Assembly (NCBI RefSeq): GCF_000177215.2
Contig: NZ_CM001368.1
Span: forward strand, 2,741,001 to 2,805,000
Reading direction: 5' to 3'
Length of the DNA stretch: 64,000 nucleotides
DNA from: Solidesulfovibrio carbinoliphilus subsp. oakridgensis
GTDB taxonomy: Bacteria > Desulfobacterota > Desulfovibrionia > Desulfovibrionales > Desulfovibrionaceae
Part shown: positions 63,927 through 64,000 of the stretch, piece by piece
How positions within the stretch are numbered: the first letter of the stretch is position 1
How the letters are laid out: every line of letters begins with the position of its first letter
Made by a program: the position numbers and the translations under genes
Notes under the pieces: generated by a model
What the model was told of the DNA's origin: nothing
Database searches by the model: none
The model's input: only the letters and a program-made list of their open reading frames with translations

Positions 63927-64000
63927 GCACATGCTCCTTGAAAAGGGTCGGAAAGGAGGAAGGGCCGCTGCCGCCTGGGCCCCCGCACCGGGCCTTCGAA

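Overview
The window reads as a stretch of chromosome from a GC-rich, flagellated, anaerobic deltaproteobacterium of the Desulfovibrionaceae type (Desulfovibrio/Solidesulfovibrio-like). This rests on the high GC with strong G/C at codon third positions, an archaeal-type ferredoxin-rich glutamate synthase, a DUF39 homocysteine-biosynthesis protein, a MoeA-LysR fusion, a polar flagellar export cluster and a split Mla lipid transport system. It contains the replication and segregation neighbourhood: dnaA-dnaN-gyrB-gyrA at 32.4-40.2 kb, and parA, a perfect parS site and parB at 47.6-50.1 kb. The species assignment is an inference.

Layout. 0-9.8 kb: the end of a sigma-54 activator, a membrane diguanylate cyclase, a DEAH helicase fused to a DEDD exonuclease, and a four-gene NitT/TauT-type ABC importer. 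10.3-15.4 kb: a three-gene glutamate synthase operon. 15.5-18.9 kb: an EamA exporter and topoisomerase I, both on the minus strand. 19.0-23.5 kb: era, a YggS protein and fliL-fliN-fliO-fliP-fliQ. 23.7-32.2 kb: a minus-strand block with fmdB-type zinc ribbon, purB, pyrE, a large L,D-transpeptidase with a membrane partner, a TIM-barrel protein, a 37-residue basic protein, a P-loop kinase and the DUF39 protein. 32.4-47.3 kb: dnaA, dnaN, gyrB, gyrA, a lipoprotein, a PilZ protein, coaBC, an NfeD/stomatin pair and a nucleotide-sugar epimerase. 47.4-54.4 kb: an XXXCH-like protein, parS, parA, an antisense zinc-ribbon gene, parB, then STAS-mlaE-mlaF-mlaD-lipoprotein. 54.5-64 kb: two MoeA paralogues, glucokinase, LysE transporter, a nitrilase-type amidase, a GDT1-type protein, a candidate selenoprotein, a HisKA_2 sensor kinase and a small lipoprotein.

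Two signals stand out. First, 61008-61241 is a small gene with an excellent ribosome binding site and an in-frame UGA at codon 15. The UGA is followed after 11 nt by a 7-bp stem-loop in the position of a bacterial SECIS element, and the same frame continues with genome-like codon use. It is a candidate selenoprotein that a standard gene caller would miss. Second, gene ends are decorated with a modular, palindrome-rich dispersed repeat. Two complete copies (5961-6131 and, inverted, 54346-54526) share a 52-nt non-palindromic core. Derivatives form 3' hairpins whose arms vary in a compensatory way, and three genes appear to have repeat sequence fused in frame to their ends.

No tRNA, rRNA, CRISPR array, insertion sequence or prophage gene was recognised. 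All protein assignments come from reading motifs and remembered family features; no database search was run.
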